A stretch of DNA of 64,000 bases from Streptomyces aurantiacus JA 4570. GTDB lineage: Bacteria; Actinomycetota; Actinomycetes; Streptomycetales; Streptomycetaceae. A program made the translations under genes and the position numbers. Numbering within the stretch: the first letter of the stretch is position 1; the number at the start of each line of letters is the position of its first letter. The notes beneath the pieces were generated by a model. The model was not told the origin of the DNA. It did no database searches and was given only the letters and a program-made list of their open reading frames with translations. Location: NCBI RefSeq assembly GCF_000414115.1, contig NZ_AOPZ01000017.1, positions 107,520 through 171,519 of the forward strand, read 5' to 3'. Of the stretch, positions 31,276 through 40,276 are shown one piece after another.

Positions 31276-33666
31276 CTACGTGCCGGTGAGGTGTTCGGGC
31301 CGTACCGGCGTCTTGTTGAGCTCCAGACCCGTCGCGTTGCGGATCGCCGCGAGGACGGCCGGGGTGGACGACAGGGTGGGGGCCTCGCCGATGCCACGGA
31401 GCCCGTACGGCGCGTGCTCGTCGGCGAGTTCGAGCACGTCGACGGGGATGGTCGGCGTGTCGAGGATGGTGGGGATCAGGTAGTCCGTGAAGGAGGGGTT
31501 CTTCACCTTCGCGGTCTTCGGGTCGACGATGATCTCCTCCATGACCGCGACGCCCAGGCCCTGGGTGGTGCCACCCTGGATCTGGCCGAGCACGGACAGC
31601 GGGTTGAGCGCCTTGCCGACGTCCTGCGCGCAGGCGAGCTCGATGACCTTGACCAGGCCCAGCTCGGTGTCGACCTCGACGACCGCGCGGTGCGCGGCGA
31701 AGGAGTACTGGACGTGGCCGTTGCCCTGTCCGGTGCGCAGGTCGAAGGGCTCGGTGGGGCGGTGCCGCCACTCCGCCTCGACCTCGACGCTCTCGTCCTC
31801 CAGGACGTCGACCAGGTCGCCGAGGACCTCGCCGCCGTCGGTGACGACCTTGCCGCCTTCGAGCAGCAGCTCGGCGGTGGCCCAGGCGGGGTGGTACGTG
31901 CCGAACTTGCGGCGGCCGATCTCCAGGACCTTCTCGCGCACCAGCTCGCAGGAGTTCTTGACGGCGCCGCCGGTGACGTACGTCTGACGCGACGCGGACG
32001 ACGAACCGGCGCTGCCCACCTGGGTGTCGGCGGGGTGGATCGTCACCTGGGTGACGCCCAGCTCGGTGCGGGCGATCTGCGCGTGGACGGTGACGCCGCC
32101 CTGGCCGACCTCCGCCATCGCGGTGTGCACGGTCGCCACGGGTTCGCCGTTGATGACCTCCATGCGCACCTTGGCGGTGGAGTAGTCGTCGAAGCCCTCG
32201 GAGAAGCCGACGTTCTTGATGCCGACCGCGTAGCCCACACCGCGTACGACGCCTTCGCCGTGCGTGGTGTTGGACAGGCCGCCGGGAAGCTGGCGGACGT
32301 CCGCGCCCTCGGAGCTCTCCCACTGGCGCTCGGGCGGCAGCGGGCGGGACTTCACGCGGCGCAGGATCTCGGCGACCGGGGCGGGCGAGTCGACCACCTG
32401 CCCGGTCGGCAGGAGCGTGCCCTGCTCCATGGCGTTGAGCTGCCGCAGCTCGACCGGGTCCATGCCCAGCTTCGCGGCCAGCTTGTCCATCTGGGCCTCG
32501 TACGCGAAGCACGCCTGGACCGCGCCGAAGCCGCGCATCGCGCCGCAGGGCGGGTTGTTGGTGTAGAGCGCGATGGCCTCGATGTCGACGTTCTCGACCA
32601 CGTACGGGCCGACGCTCAGCGAGGACGCGTTGCCGACGACCGCCGGGGAGGCGGACGCGTAGGCGCCGCCGTCCAGGACGATCCTGCACTTCATGTGCGT
32701 GAGCTTGCCGTCCTTGGTGGCGCCGTGCTCGTAGTGGAGCTTCGCGGGGTGGCGGTGCACATGGCCGAAGAAGGACTCGAACCGGTTGTAGACGATCTTG
32801 ACCGGCTTGCCGGTGCGCAGCGCGAGGAGGCAGGCGTGGATCTGCATCGAGATGTCCTCGCGGCCGCCGAAGGCGCCGCCGACGCCGGACAGCGTCATGC
32901 GCACCTTCTCCTCGGGCAGGCCGAGGACGGGGGCGATCTGTTCGAGGTCCGAGTGCAGCCACTGGGTGGCGACGTAGAGGTCGACGCCGCCGTCCTCGGC
33001 GGGCACGGCGAGGCCGGACTCCGGGCCGAGGAATGCCTGGTCCTGCATGCCGAAGGTGTACTCGCCCCTGACGATGACGTCGGCCTTCTTGGCGGCCTCG
33101 GCCGCGTCGCCGCGGATGATCGGCTGGCGGTGCACGATGTTCGGGTGCGGGACGTGCCGGGAGTGCTCGTCGTCGCGGCCCTCGTGGACGAGCACGGCGT
33201 CGGGAGCGGTCGCCGACGCCTCGTCGGTGATGAGGGGCAGTTCCCGGTACTCGATCTTGATCTTGGCGGCGGCGCGGCGTGCGGTCTCCGGGTGGTCGGC
33301 GGCCACGAGGGCGACCGGCTCACCGTGGTGGCGGACCTTGCCGTGCGCGAGCACCGGGGTGTCCTGGATCTCCAGGCCGTAGTTCTTCATCTCGGCCGGC
33401 AGGTCGTCGTAGGTCAGGACGGCGAAGACACCGGCCTGGGCGAGCGCCTCGGAGGTGTCGATGGACACGATCTCGGCGTGCGCCACGGTGCTGCGCAGGG
33501 TCTGGCCCCACAGCATGTCCTCGTGCCACATGTCCGAGGAGTACGCGAACTCGCCGGTGACCTTCAGGGTGCCGTCCGGGCGCAGCGTCGACTCGCCGAT
33601 GCCGCCCTTGGTCCGGGAGCCCTGGGTGATCTTGGTGGGGACGCCGGTCGTACGTGTGGATCCCAT
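31276..33666 (-). CDS. xanthine dehydrogenase, molybdenum-binding subunit
   Basis: A 796-residue catalytic subunit. The order of conserved parts is the aldehyde oxidase/xanthine dehydrogenase a/b hammerhead domain near the N-terminus (LKVTGEFAYSSD), then molybdopterin-binding segments with SGVGGAFGGRED, CGAMRGFGAVQACFA, TVHTAMAEVGQGGVT, SAGSSSASRQTYVTGGAV and the C-terminal LRGIGEAPTLSS with the catalytic glutamate. The ATG at 33666 gives MGSTRTTG. It hydroxylates xanthine to uric acid using water. It is the third gene after the FAD and 2Fe-2S subunits, 2 bp after the latter's stop. Complete and in the normal size range. Confidence 0.94.
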   Translation of the reverse strand: MGSTRTTGVPTKITQGSRTKGGIGESTLRPDGTLKVTGEFAYSSDMWHEDMLWGQTLRSTVAHAEIVSIDTSEALAQAGVFAVLTYDDLPAEMKNYGLEIQDTPVLAHGKVRHHGEPVALVAADHPETARRAAAKIKIEYRELPLITDEASATAPDAVLVHEGRDDEHSRHVPHPNIVHRQPIIRGDAAEAAKKADVIVRGEYTFGMQDQAFLGPESGLAVPAEDGGVDLYVATQWLHSDLEQIAPVLGLPEEKVRMTLSGVGGAFGGREDISMQIHACLLALRTGKPVKIVYNRFESFFGHVHRHPAKLHYEHGATKDGKLTHMKCRIVLDGGAYASASPAVVGNASSLSVGPYVVENVDIEAIALYTNNPPCGAMRGFGAVQACFAYEAQMDKLAAKLGMDPVELRQLNAMEQGTLLPTGQVVDSPAPVAEILRRVKSRPLPPERQWESSEGADVRQLPGGLSNTTHGEGVVRGVGYAVGIKNVGFSEGFDDYSTAKVRMEVINGEPVATVHTAMAEVGQGGVTVHAQIARTELGVTQVTIHPADTQVGSAGSSSASRQTYVTGGAVKNSCELVREKVLEIGRRKFGTYHPAWATAELLLEGGKVVTDGGEVLGDLVDVLEDESVEVEAEWRHRPTEPFDLRTGQGNGHVQYSFAAHRAVVEVDTELGLVKVIELACAQDVGKALNPLSVLGQIQGGTTQGLGVAVMEEIIVDPKTAKVKNPSFTDYLIPTILDTPTIPVDVLELADEHAPYGLRGIGEAPTLSSTPAVLAAIRNATGLELNKTPVRPEHLTGT

Positions 33667-33668
33667 GG

Positions 33669-34271
33669 TCAGACCGCCTCTTCCTGCCGGTCCTGGCGCG
33701 CCGCGGCCAGGCGCACCGCGTCCAGGATCTTCTCGTAACCGGTGCAGCGGCACAGGTTGCCGGAGAGCGCCTCGCGGATGTCCGCGTCGGTGGGCTGCGG
33801 GTTGTGCTCCAGCATCTCGTCGGCCGCGATGAGCAGGCCGGGGGTGCAGAAGCCGCACTGGACGGCGCCCGCGTCGATGAACGCCTGCTGGACGGGGGAG
33901 AGTTCGGTGCCCTCGCCGGTCTGCGAGTCCGTCCCGTGGGCCTTCCACTGCTGTGCGGCCTGGAGCGAGGTGCCGCAGGCGCCGGACGCGCAAGCACCTC
34001 CTTGATGGGCTTCCTCACGCTGCTTGGCGAAGTCGGCGAGGCCCTCGACGGTGACGACCTCGCGGCCCTCCACCTGTCCGGCCGCGACCAGGCACGAACA
34101 CACCGGCACCCCGTCGAGCCGGACGGTGCAGGAACCGCACTCGCCCTGCTCGCAGGCGTTCTTGGAGCCCGGAAGCCCCATGCGCTCACGCAGCACGTAC
34201 AGAAGGGACTCGCCCTCCCAGACGTCGTCGGCTTCCTGCTGACGGCCGTTGACCGTGAAGTTGACACGCAT
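33669..34271 (-). CDS. xanthine dehydrogenase, [2Fe-2S] subunit, with cysteine-containing insert
   Basis: A 200-residue iron-sulfur subunit. The plant-type ferredoxin cluster is NACEQGECGSCTVRLDGVPV followed by CSCL; the second, all-helical cluster is QCGFCTPG and GNLCRCTGY. Between the two domains there is an insert of about 40 residues (HQGGACASGACGTSLQAAQQ and on to SPVQ) with two extra cysteines, longer than the usual short linker. The start ATG at 34271 overlaps the FAD subunit stop (TAATG). It passes electrons from the molybdenum site to FAD. Part of the three-subunit dehydrogenase, translationally coupled on both sides. Confidence 0.93.
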   Translation of the reverse strand: MRVNFTVNGRQQEADDVWEGESLLYVLRERMGLPGSKNACEQGECGSCTVRLDGVPVCSCLVAAGQVEGREVVTVEGLADFAKQREEAHQGGACASGACGTSLQAAQQWKAHGTDSQTGEGTELSPVQQAFIDAGAVQCGFCTPGLLIAADEMLEHNPQPTDADIREALSGNLCRCTGYEKILDAVRLAAARQDRQEEAV

Positions 34272-35170
34272 TACGCGACTCCCTCCGTGCTGCCGGTGGT
34301 GCGGCCCGTGCCGCGGTACGACTCCCAGGTCCAGCCGAGCGTGCGGCGGGCCATGATCCCGACGGCGTGCCGGCGGTAGCTCGCCGTGCCGCGCACGTCG
34401 TCGATCGGGTTGGCGGCACCGGAGGCGAGCTCCGCGAACTGCTTGGCGATCGAGGGCGTGATGATCTTCTTGCTGTCCCAGAAGCCGCCCTCGTCGAGGG
34501 CCGCGTTCAGGAACTCCTCGGCGGCCTTGGCCCGGATCGGCGTCGGCGCGGCGGAACCGATGCCCGTGCGCACGGTCCGCGTCCGCGGGTGCAGCGCGAT
34601 GCCGAAGGCGCACACGGCGATGACCATCGCGTTGCGCGTGCCCACCTTCGAGTACTGCTGCGGGCCGTCGGCCTTCTTGATGTGCACGGCCCTGATCAGC
34701 TCGTCCGGGGCGAGCGCGTTGCGCTTCACGCCGGTGTAGAACGCGTCGATCGGGATCAGCCGGGAGCCGCGTACGGACTCCGCCTCGACCTCGCAGTCGG
34801 CGGCGAGCAGCGCCGGGTGGGCGTCACCGGCGGGCGATGCGGTGCCGAGGTTGCCGCCGACACCGCCGCGGTTGCGGATCTGCGGCGAGGCGACGGTGTG
34901 CGAGGCGAGCGCGAGGCCGGGCAGCTCCGCGCGCAGGTTCTCCATGATCTGGGTGTACGAGACCGAGGCGCCGAGGCGCACGGTGTCCGCACCGACCTCC
35001 CACTCCCGCAGCTCACCGATGCGGTTGAGGTCCAGCAGGTACTCCGGACGACGGTGGTCGAAGTTGATCTCGACCATGACATCGGTGCCACCCGCAATCG
35101 GCACAGCGGTGGGGTGCTCGGCCTTCGCGGCGAGCGCCTCCTCCCAACTGGCGGGGCGAAGGAAGTCCAT
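34271..35170 (-). CDS. xanthine dehydrogenase, FAD-binding subunit
   Basis: A 299-residue FAD subunit of the CO dehydrogenase M/xanthine dehydrogenase FAD family. AVPIAGGTDVMVEIN near residue 23 and SPQIRNRGGVGGNLGTASPA followed by GDAHPALLA near 95-120 are the FAD-binding motifs, and the C-terminal CO dehydrogenase flavoprotein domain is present (VGTRNAMVIAVCAFGIAL). The ATG at 35170 is the first of the operon and starts MDFLRPASWEEAL. It accepts electrons and reduces NAD+. Divergent from the PucR gene, with 374 bp between; control by that regulator and by purine intermediates is likely. Confidence 0.93.
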   Translation of the reverse strand: MDFLRPASWEEALAAKAEHPTAVPIAGGTDVMVEINFDHRRPEYLLDLNRIGELREWEVGADTVRLGASVSYTQIMENLRAELPGLALASHTVASPQIRNRGGVGGNLGTASPAGDAHPALLAADCEVEAESVRGSRLIPIDAFYTGVKRNALAPDELIRAVHIKKADGPQQYSKVGTRNAMVIAVCAFGIALHPRTRTVRTGIGSAAPTPIRAKAAEEFLNAALDEGGFWDSKKIITPSIAKQFAELASGAANPIDDVRGTASYRRHAVGIMARRTLGWTWESYRGTGRTTGSTEGVA

Positions 35171-35544
35171 GAGTGGCTCTCTCTTCGTAATCGTGCCTGG
35201 CGGCCGGGGACCCGTGGGACCACCGGCCGGGGCTTACTAGGCTGACGAGCCGGGGCGAACGTTCCGGCCAAGGTGGCCCTTCGCCTCTCGACTACTCGTT
35301 CATGTGCTGTTAACGCGGAGTGGGGCAAGTACACCGCCCGGTCGTCCGATGGGGTCAGTCACCGAAACCATGAAGGAGTTGGCTGGCCAAGCCGTGAGTC
35401 TTGTAGATTCGTATGAAGAACGGGCCTCAGTAACCTCGCGGAATCCCCCGGGAAACCGTGGCGCCCTTGGGACCCGGCGGCCCCGGGATCACCGGGAGCC
35501 CGGGCCACACGTGAAATCGAGACAAGATCGGCGGCGACGACACC
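35171..35544. promoter_or_regulatory. divergent control region of the xanthine dehydrogenase and PucR genes
   Basis: A 374-bp gap with no gene. For the PucR gene a TAGATT at 35404-35409 is a good -10; a TTGGCT at 35379-35384, 19 bp away, is a weak -35 and is part of the palindrome TTGGC-TG-GCCAA (35379-35390), a possible operator. The leftward dehydrogenase promoter must also lie here but no clear hexamers were found. Confidence 0.45.
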
Positions 35545-37230
35545 ATGCGGCTGCGCGCACTCCTTGACACCGACGCGCTGGGCCTCAGGCTGCTCGGCGG
35601 CGCGGACGAACTCGATCGCACCGTCCGTGGCGTGATGACCACGGATCTGCGCGACCCCAGCCGCTATCTCGCGGGCGGGGAGCTGGTGCTCACCGGTCTC
35701 GCCTGGCGCAGGGACGCCTCGGACAGCGAGCCTTTCGTACGTATTCTCGCAGCCGCCGGGGTCGCGGCCCTCGCCGCGGGCGAGGCGGAGCTCGGCGACA
35801 TCCCCGACGACCTGGTGGAATCGTGCGCCCGGCACCGGCTGCCGCTGTTCGCGGTCAACGAGTCGGTGGCGTTCGCGACGATCACCGAGCACGTGGTGCG
35901 GCAGGTGTCCGGCGAGCGGGCCGGGGACCTGGCGGCCGTGGTTGACCGGCACCGCCGCCTGATGACGTCGGGACCGGCCGGCGGCGGCCCCGACGTGGTC
36001 CTCGACCTGCTCGGCTCCGACCTGGACCTGCGGGCCTGGGTGCTCTCCCCCGCCGGCCGCCCGGTCGCCGGGTCCGGCACGGCCGGGCCCGCGCTGCCCG
36101 CGGCGGTCTGCGCGCGGCTCGCCGGGGAGCACCTGGCCGCCGCCCGCACCGGCCGCCGGGGCCCGCACCGGGTGAACGTGGACGGCGTGACGTACTCGCT
36201 GTTCCCCATCCGGTCCAGCGGCCGGGGCGCGGTGAACGCCTCCCGGGACGTGCGCGAGACGGTCCTGTCGGACTGGCTCCTTGCCGTCGAGGCGGACGCG
36301 GGCGACTGGCCCGAGGAGCGGATCGACCTGCTCCAGGGCGTCACCCAGCTGATCGCCGTGGAGCGGGACCGCAGGGACGCGGCGCGGACGGTGCGCCGGC
36401 GCCTGGCACAGGAGGTCCTTGAGCTGGTCCAGACGGGTGCCGCGCCCGCCGAGATCGCGGCCCGCCTCCGGGTGGCGGCGCCGGTGCTGCTTCCGGGGCT
36501 CGGGGCGGCGCCGCACTGGCAGGTGGTGGTGGCGCGGGTCGAGTGGGACGGCACGAGCGCCGGGGAGATCGAGGGCGGCCCGGTGGCCCAGGCGCTCCTG
36601 GAGGAGATCCTGGTCGACCCGGCGACGTCGGGGCCCGACCCGTCCGACCGCATCGCGGTGGCCCACACCGGCGACGAGGCCATCGCCCTGGTGCCGCTGC
36701 CCGCCCTTCCGGCCGAGGCCGAGGGGGCGGAGCCGGGGCTGCTCGCGGACTCGCTGCTCGCGGCCGTGCGGGAGCCGCTGTCGGCGGGCCTCGCGGACGA
36801 CGGGCGGCTCACGCTCGGCGTCAGCGCGTCCGTGCATTCGGCGGAGGGGCTGCGGGGCGCCCTGGAGGAGGCGCGGCACGCCCGCAGGGTCGCCGCGGCG
36901 CGGCCCGGCCGGGTGTGCGCGGCGGGCCACCAGGAGCTGGCCTCGCACGTCCTGCTGCTGCCCTTCGTGCCCGACGACGTCCGCCGCGCCTTCACCGCGC
37001 GGCTCCTGGACCCGCTGCGCGAGTACGACCGCAGGCACCGGGCCGAGCTCATCCCCACCCTGGAGGCGTTCCTCGACTGCGACGGCTCCTGGACGCGCTG
37101 TGCGACGCGCCTGCACCTGCACGTCAACACGCTGCGCTACCGGGTCGGGCGTATCGAGCAGTTGACGGGCCGTGACCTTTCCCGACTTGAGGACAAGCTG
37201 GACTTCTTCCTGGCCCTGCGCATGAGTTGA
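35545..37230 (+). CDS. PucR family transcriptional regulator
   Basis: A 561-residue regulator. The N-terminal PucR (purine catabolism) domain begins MRLRALLDTDALGLRLLGGA and includes VRGVMTTDLRDPSRYL and GGELVLTGLAW. The centre is GGDEF-like and degenerate, as in the CdaR/PucR group. The C-terminal HTH_30 reads DGSWTRCATRLHLHVNTLRY then RVGRIEQLTGRDLS, the conserved end of the family. In Bacillus, PucR activates purine catabolism in response to allantoin-related intermediates. Here it lies divergent from the xanthine dehydrogenase operon, so it is the probable regulator of that block. The ATG at 35545 has only a weak ribosome binding site. Confidence 0.9.
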   Translation: MRLRALLDTDALGLRLLGGADELDRTVRGVMTTDLRDPSRYLAGGELVLTGLAWRRDASDSEPFVRILAAAGVAALAAGEAELGDIPDDLVESCARHRLPLFAVNESVAFATITEHVVRQVSGERAGDLAAVVDRHRRLMTSGPAGGGPDVVLDLLGSDLDLRAWVLSPAGRPVAGSGTAGPALPAAVCARLAGEHLAAARTGRRGPHRVNVDGVTYSLFPIRSSGRGAVNASRDVRETVLSDWLLAVEADAGDWPEERIDLLQGVTQLIAVERDRRDAARTVRRRLAQEVLELVQTGAAPAEIAARLRVAAPVLLPGLGAAPHWQVVVARVEWDGTSAGEIEGGPVAQALLEEILVDPATSGPDPSDRIAVAHTGDEAIALVPLPALPAEAEGAEPGLLADSLLAAVREPLSAGLADDGRLTLGVSASVHSAEGLRGALEEARHARRVAAARPGRVCAAGHQELASHVLLLPFVPDDVRRAFTARLLDPLREYDRRHRAELIPTLEAFLDCDGSWTRCATRLHLHVNTLRYRVGRIEQLTGRDLSRLEDKLDFFLALRMS

Positions 37231-37414
37231 GCCCCGCGGGCGGGCCCGCACGGGCCCCGCCCGTCTCCCCTGCCCCCGATTGCCCCGCGATCTCCGCGCG
37301 CCCCTTCCCCCTCCTTTGTGAATTCTTTCACCCATCCCCTTGGCCGAGCGCGCCGATCCGTGCTGAGATTCGCCCACGACTCAACAGCTCGATGGCGCGC
37401 TAGGGGAGGGCAAC

Positions 37415-38191
37415 GTGGCGCATACCGCCATGTCTGGTACCGGAACGAACGCAGGGAACGATCCACTCCAGACCGCGGTATGGCGGCTGCGCTCGCGCGG
37501 CTGCTGGACCGACGCGGCGGCACTGCTCGCCACCCGTGAGGGCGCGGACGTCGCCGTCCAGAGAACATCACTCCTGGTCGAGCGGTGCCTGTTCACCGGG
37601 GACGGGTGGGACGAGGCGGAGGACAGCCTGCGCACGGCGGAGGCGGTGGCCGACGACGACGAGGCGCGCGGGGCGGCGGCGTGCGAGCGCGGTCAACTCG
37701 CGTACGCGGCGACCGTGTTGAACGTACGGGACCGGGCCGACGAAGCCCGGACCGCCCTCGGCCGGGCCGCCGCGCTCCTCGCTCCCGGTTCCGCGGGGCG
37801 GCCCCTCCTGGACTTCCGTCGGGGCCTGATCGCCGAGCACATCGCGAACTCGCCGCAGGCGGCCCGGGCCGCGTACCGCCGCGCGCACGCGGGCGCGACC
37901 GCCCACGACGACCCGCTCCTGCTCTCCTTCACCTGGCGCCATCTGGCCGGACTCGCCCTGCGCGAGGGCGAGTTGGCCGACGCCCGGCACGGCTTCGCCG
38001 AGTCCCTCCGCATCCGCGAGGAGCTCGGCTTCCTGGTCGGCACGGCCCCGGCCCTGGCGGCCCTGGCCGAAGCCGAACCCGAACCGGATGCATCCCGCCT
38101 CCGCGCCGAGGCCACCCGCCTGTTCCGCCTCCTGGGCGGGGTGCCGTCCTGGCTGGCGACACAGCTGACGCCGCCGGCACCGGCGGCCTGA
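37415..38191 (+). CDS. hypothetical TPR-like protein
   Basis: A 258-residue protein with TPR-like helical pairs and no membrane segment or catalytic motif. Segments such as GWDEAEDSLRTAEAVADDDE, EARTALGRAAALLAPGSA and ARAAYRRAHAGATAHDDP are typical helix-turn-helix TPR units, and LADARHGFAESLRIREELGF is a near-consensus repeat. The GTG at 37415 is preceded by GGGGAGGG. It is monocistronic and converges on the GntR regulator with 44 bp between the stops. Such proteins mediate protein contacts; no role is assigned. Confidence 0.75.
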   Translation: MAHTAMSGTGTNAGNDPLQTAVWRLRSRGCWTDAAALLATREGADVAVQRTSLLVERCLFTGDGWDEAEDSLRTAEAVADDDEARGAAACERGQLAYAATVLNVRDRADEARTALGRAAALLAPGSAGRPLLDFRRGLIAEHIANSPQAARAAYRRAHAGATAHDDPLLLSFTWRHLAGLALREGELADARHGFAESLRIREELGFLVGTAPALAALAEAEPEPDASRLRAEATRLFRLLGGVPSWLATQLTPPAPAA

Positions 38192-38235
38192 GGGAACCGA
38201 ACCCCAGGGGCGGCGGCCCGTTCGAAGACAGGCTC

Positions 38236-39069
38236 TCAGGCGTCCCCGCCCGCGAAGTGTTCACGTACCAGGGACTGGACCACCGGCAGGTCGCGGGCGA
38301 TCAGGGCCTCCAGGAGGGCCATGTGTTCGGCGGCGTCGGCGACCAGGTCGGCGCGGCGGCCGGTGACGGGTCCTGTGACCAGGGGCCACTGGGAGCGGCG
38401 GTGCAAGTCGTCGGCGACCTGGACGAGTTGCCGGTTGCCGGCGAGGCCGAGCAGGGCGCCGTGGAAGGCGCGGTCCGCCTCGGCGTAGCGGGCCAGGTCG
38501 GCGCAGGCCGCGGCGGCCACGGTCGCCTCGGCCAGCGGGCGGAGGCGGGACCACTGCTCGGCGGGCACGGTCCGGGCGAGCCGCAGCATCACGGGGACCT
38601 CGATGAGCGCCCGCACCTCGGCCAGCTCCCCGAGTTCGCGCGCGCCGCGCCGGGTGACGCGGAAGCCGCGGTTCGGGACGACCTCCACCGCGCCCTCGAC
38701 GGCGAGTTGCTGCATGGCCTCGCGCACCGGCGTCGCGGAGACACCGAAGCGTTCGCCGAGGGCGGGCGCCGAGTAGACCTCGCCCGGGGCGAGTTCACCG
38801 CCGACGAGGGCGGCGCGCAGGGCGTCGAGCACCTGACCGCGTACGGAGGTGCGCCGCACGGTCCTGCGCGGGGCCCGCTCGTCGAGCGGCGCGGGCTCCC
38901 CCAGCGTCAGCTCGTCGGCTGCGGGGCGGTCGCCGCCGGGCTCACCGTGCGTGTGCTCACCGCGCGCAGCCCGCTCCGGGCGCTGCGCCTGCGCCCCCTG
39001 CTGCTCCGGCACACGCGCAGCGGCGCACCGCGCGGCAACGTCCGCCGCTCGTGCTCTCGCCCGCTCCAC
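38236..39069 (-). CDS. GntR family regulator (FadR/FCD subfamily)
   Basis: A 277-residue regulator. After an alanine/arginine-rich N-terminal stretch the GntR winged helix begins: VRGQVLDALRAALVGGELAP, PALGERFGVSATPVREAMQQ with LAVEGAVEVVPNRGFRV. The rest is the all-helical FCD ligand domain with EVRALIEVPVMLRLA and the DxxFHxxL element DRAFHGALLGLAGN. The GTG at 39069 has GGGAGG 5 bases upstream; the ATG at 39228 would add 53 residues of unlikely sequence. It is divergent from the FhuF-like gene. FadR-type proteins usually bind small organic acids; the target is unknown. Confidence 0.88.
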   Translation of the reverse strand: MERARARAADVAARCAAARVPEQQGAQAQRPERAARGEHTHGEPGGDRPAADELTLGEPAPLDERAPRRTVRRTSVRGQVLDALRAALVGGELAPGEVYSAPALGERFGVSATPVREAMQQLAVEGAVEVVPNRGFRVTRRGARELGELAEVRALIEVPVMLRLARTVPAEQWSRLRPLAEATVAAAACADLARYAEADRAFHGALLGLAGNRQLVQVADDLHRRSQWPLVTGPVTGRRADLVADAAEHMALLEALIARDLPVVQSLVREHFAGGDA

Positions 39070-39164
39070 CCGTGCCTCCCGCGATTCCGTGTCCCGCCCG
39101 TCCGAAACGTACGAGAAGCACCATAGGCGGACAGGACTCCAGTTGAAACCTCGATCATGTTGGG

Positions 39165-39183
39165 TAAGGTTAGGCTTACCTGC
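39165..39183 (+). promoter_or_regulatory. iron box (DmdR/IdeR type)
   Basis: TAAGGTTAGGCTTACCTGC matches 15 of 19 positions of the actinobacterial iron box consensus TTAGGTTAGGCTAACCTAA. It lies 32 bp before the ATG of the FhuF-like gene, so iron-loaded DmdR1 should repress that gene. A perfect 14-bp palindrome, CAATCGATCGATTG (39183-39196), adjoins it and may be a second operator. Confidence 0.85.
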
Positions 39184-39214
39184 AATCGATCGATTGATTC
39201 GGTGGTCCCCGCGC

Positions 39215-40087
39215 ATGTCCGTTCCCACCCTGGAAAGCGGCGCCCGACGTACGGAGCACGCCCAGAGCCCCGTCGGCGCCGCCTACGCCCGCCTCACCGA
39301 GGTGTTCCCCGGGCTGCGCGTCCAGGAGCTGGCCGAGGGCGAACAGACGCCCCGGGGCGGCGGCTGGGTGAGCGCGGCGCGGCTCGCGGAGGGCGGCGCC
39401 GACTTCGAGGAGTTCCTCGCCTGGGACGACGCGCAGGTCCTGAAGGACTACGGCCAGCAGGCCCGGCCGGACGTCGTCGCCAGCTTCGCCCTGCACCGCT
39501 ACGCCTGGCCCGTCACGCTGCTGTTCACCGTGCCGTGGTTCCTCCAGCGCCGCGTCCCGCGCTACCCCGTCGGGCAGGTCGGCTTCCACCGCGCGCTCGG
39601 CAGGATCGCCGTGCGCACCGACGCCTTCGCCTGCCTGCCGGACGACCCGGCGGCCACGCTGCCCGGCGCCCGCGTCGTGCCGGACGAGGAGGCGCTGCGC
39701 GCCGAGCTGCGGGCGGCCGTGGCGGAGCACATGGGCCCGCTCCTCGACGGCTTCGGTCCGCGCATGCGGCGCCGGGGCCGCGCGCTGTGGGCGGTCGCCA
39801 CGGACGAGATCGTCGAGGGCCTGTGGTACGTCGCGCATCTGCTCGGCGAGGAGCAGCGCGCGACGACCGAGCTGGAGCAGCTGCTTCCGGGCGCCACGAA
39901 GCCGTACGTCGGCACGGCCGCCTTCCGCGAGCTCACCGGCCCGAACGGCGAGAAGCTGCCGACCCGGGACCGCGCGAGCTGCTGCATGTTCTACACGCTG
40001 CGTCCCGCCGACACCTGCGTCACCTGCCCGCGCATGTGCGACGCGGACCGGGTCGCGCGGCTGACGGCCGAGGCGCCGACGGCGTGA
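39215..40087 (+). CDS. FhuF-like ferric-siderophore reductase, iron-regulated
   Basis: A 290-residue protein. The C-terminal FhuF-type motif SCCMFYTLRPADTCVTCPRM carries the four cysteines (C-C-x10-C-x2-C) that bind the 2Fe-2S cluster of siderophore-iron reductases. The rest has weak similarity to the family: LHRYAWPVTLLFTVPWFLQR and VWATDEIVEGLWYVAHLLG-like segments (read here as WAVATDEIVEGLWYVAHLLG). It releases iron from ferric siderophores by reduction. An iron box precedes it, which supports induction by iron starvation. Start ATG at 39215. No siderophore biosynthesis or transport genes are adjacent, so it may serve imported siderophores in general. Confidence 0.88.
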   Translation: MSVPTLESGARRTEHAQSPVGAAYARLTEVFPGLRVQELAEGEQTPRGGGWVSAARLAEGGADFEEFLAWDDAQVLKDYGQQARPDVVASFALHRYAWPVTLLFTVPWFLQRRVPRYPVGQVGFHRALGRIAVRTDAFACLPDDPAATLPGARVVPDEEALRAELRAAVAEHMGPLLDGFGPRMRRRGRALWAVATDEIVEGLWYVAHLLGEEQRATTELEQLLPGATKPYVGTAAFRELTGPNGEKLPTRDRASCCMFYTLRPADTCVTCPRMCDADRVARLTAEAPTA

Positions 40088-40110
40088 GTCATTCCTTCGT
40101 GCGGAGTTAA

Positions 40111-40146
40111 TCGAACTCAACTCCAGCTCCCCTTGCGTGAGTTCGA
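40111..40146. terminator. 9-bp inverted repeat after the FhuF-like gene
   Basis: TCGAACTCA (40111-40119) pairs perfectly with TGAGTTCGA (40138-40146), with 18 bases between. It lies 24 bp after the FhuF-like stop and 131 bp before the DUF2637 gene. It may be a terminator, although the loop is long, or an operator for the next gene. Confidence 0.4.
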
Positions 40147-40276
40147 GGTATTCGGCGCTCGGCGCGGCATTCACCACCCCCTTGGCGTCCTCTTGCCGGA
40201 AAACCGCCTTGAGCGCCGTGCGGCGTGGGCCACTATGGCGCCCGAAAACGCCCCACCGCGACGCAAGGGACGCCAG

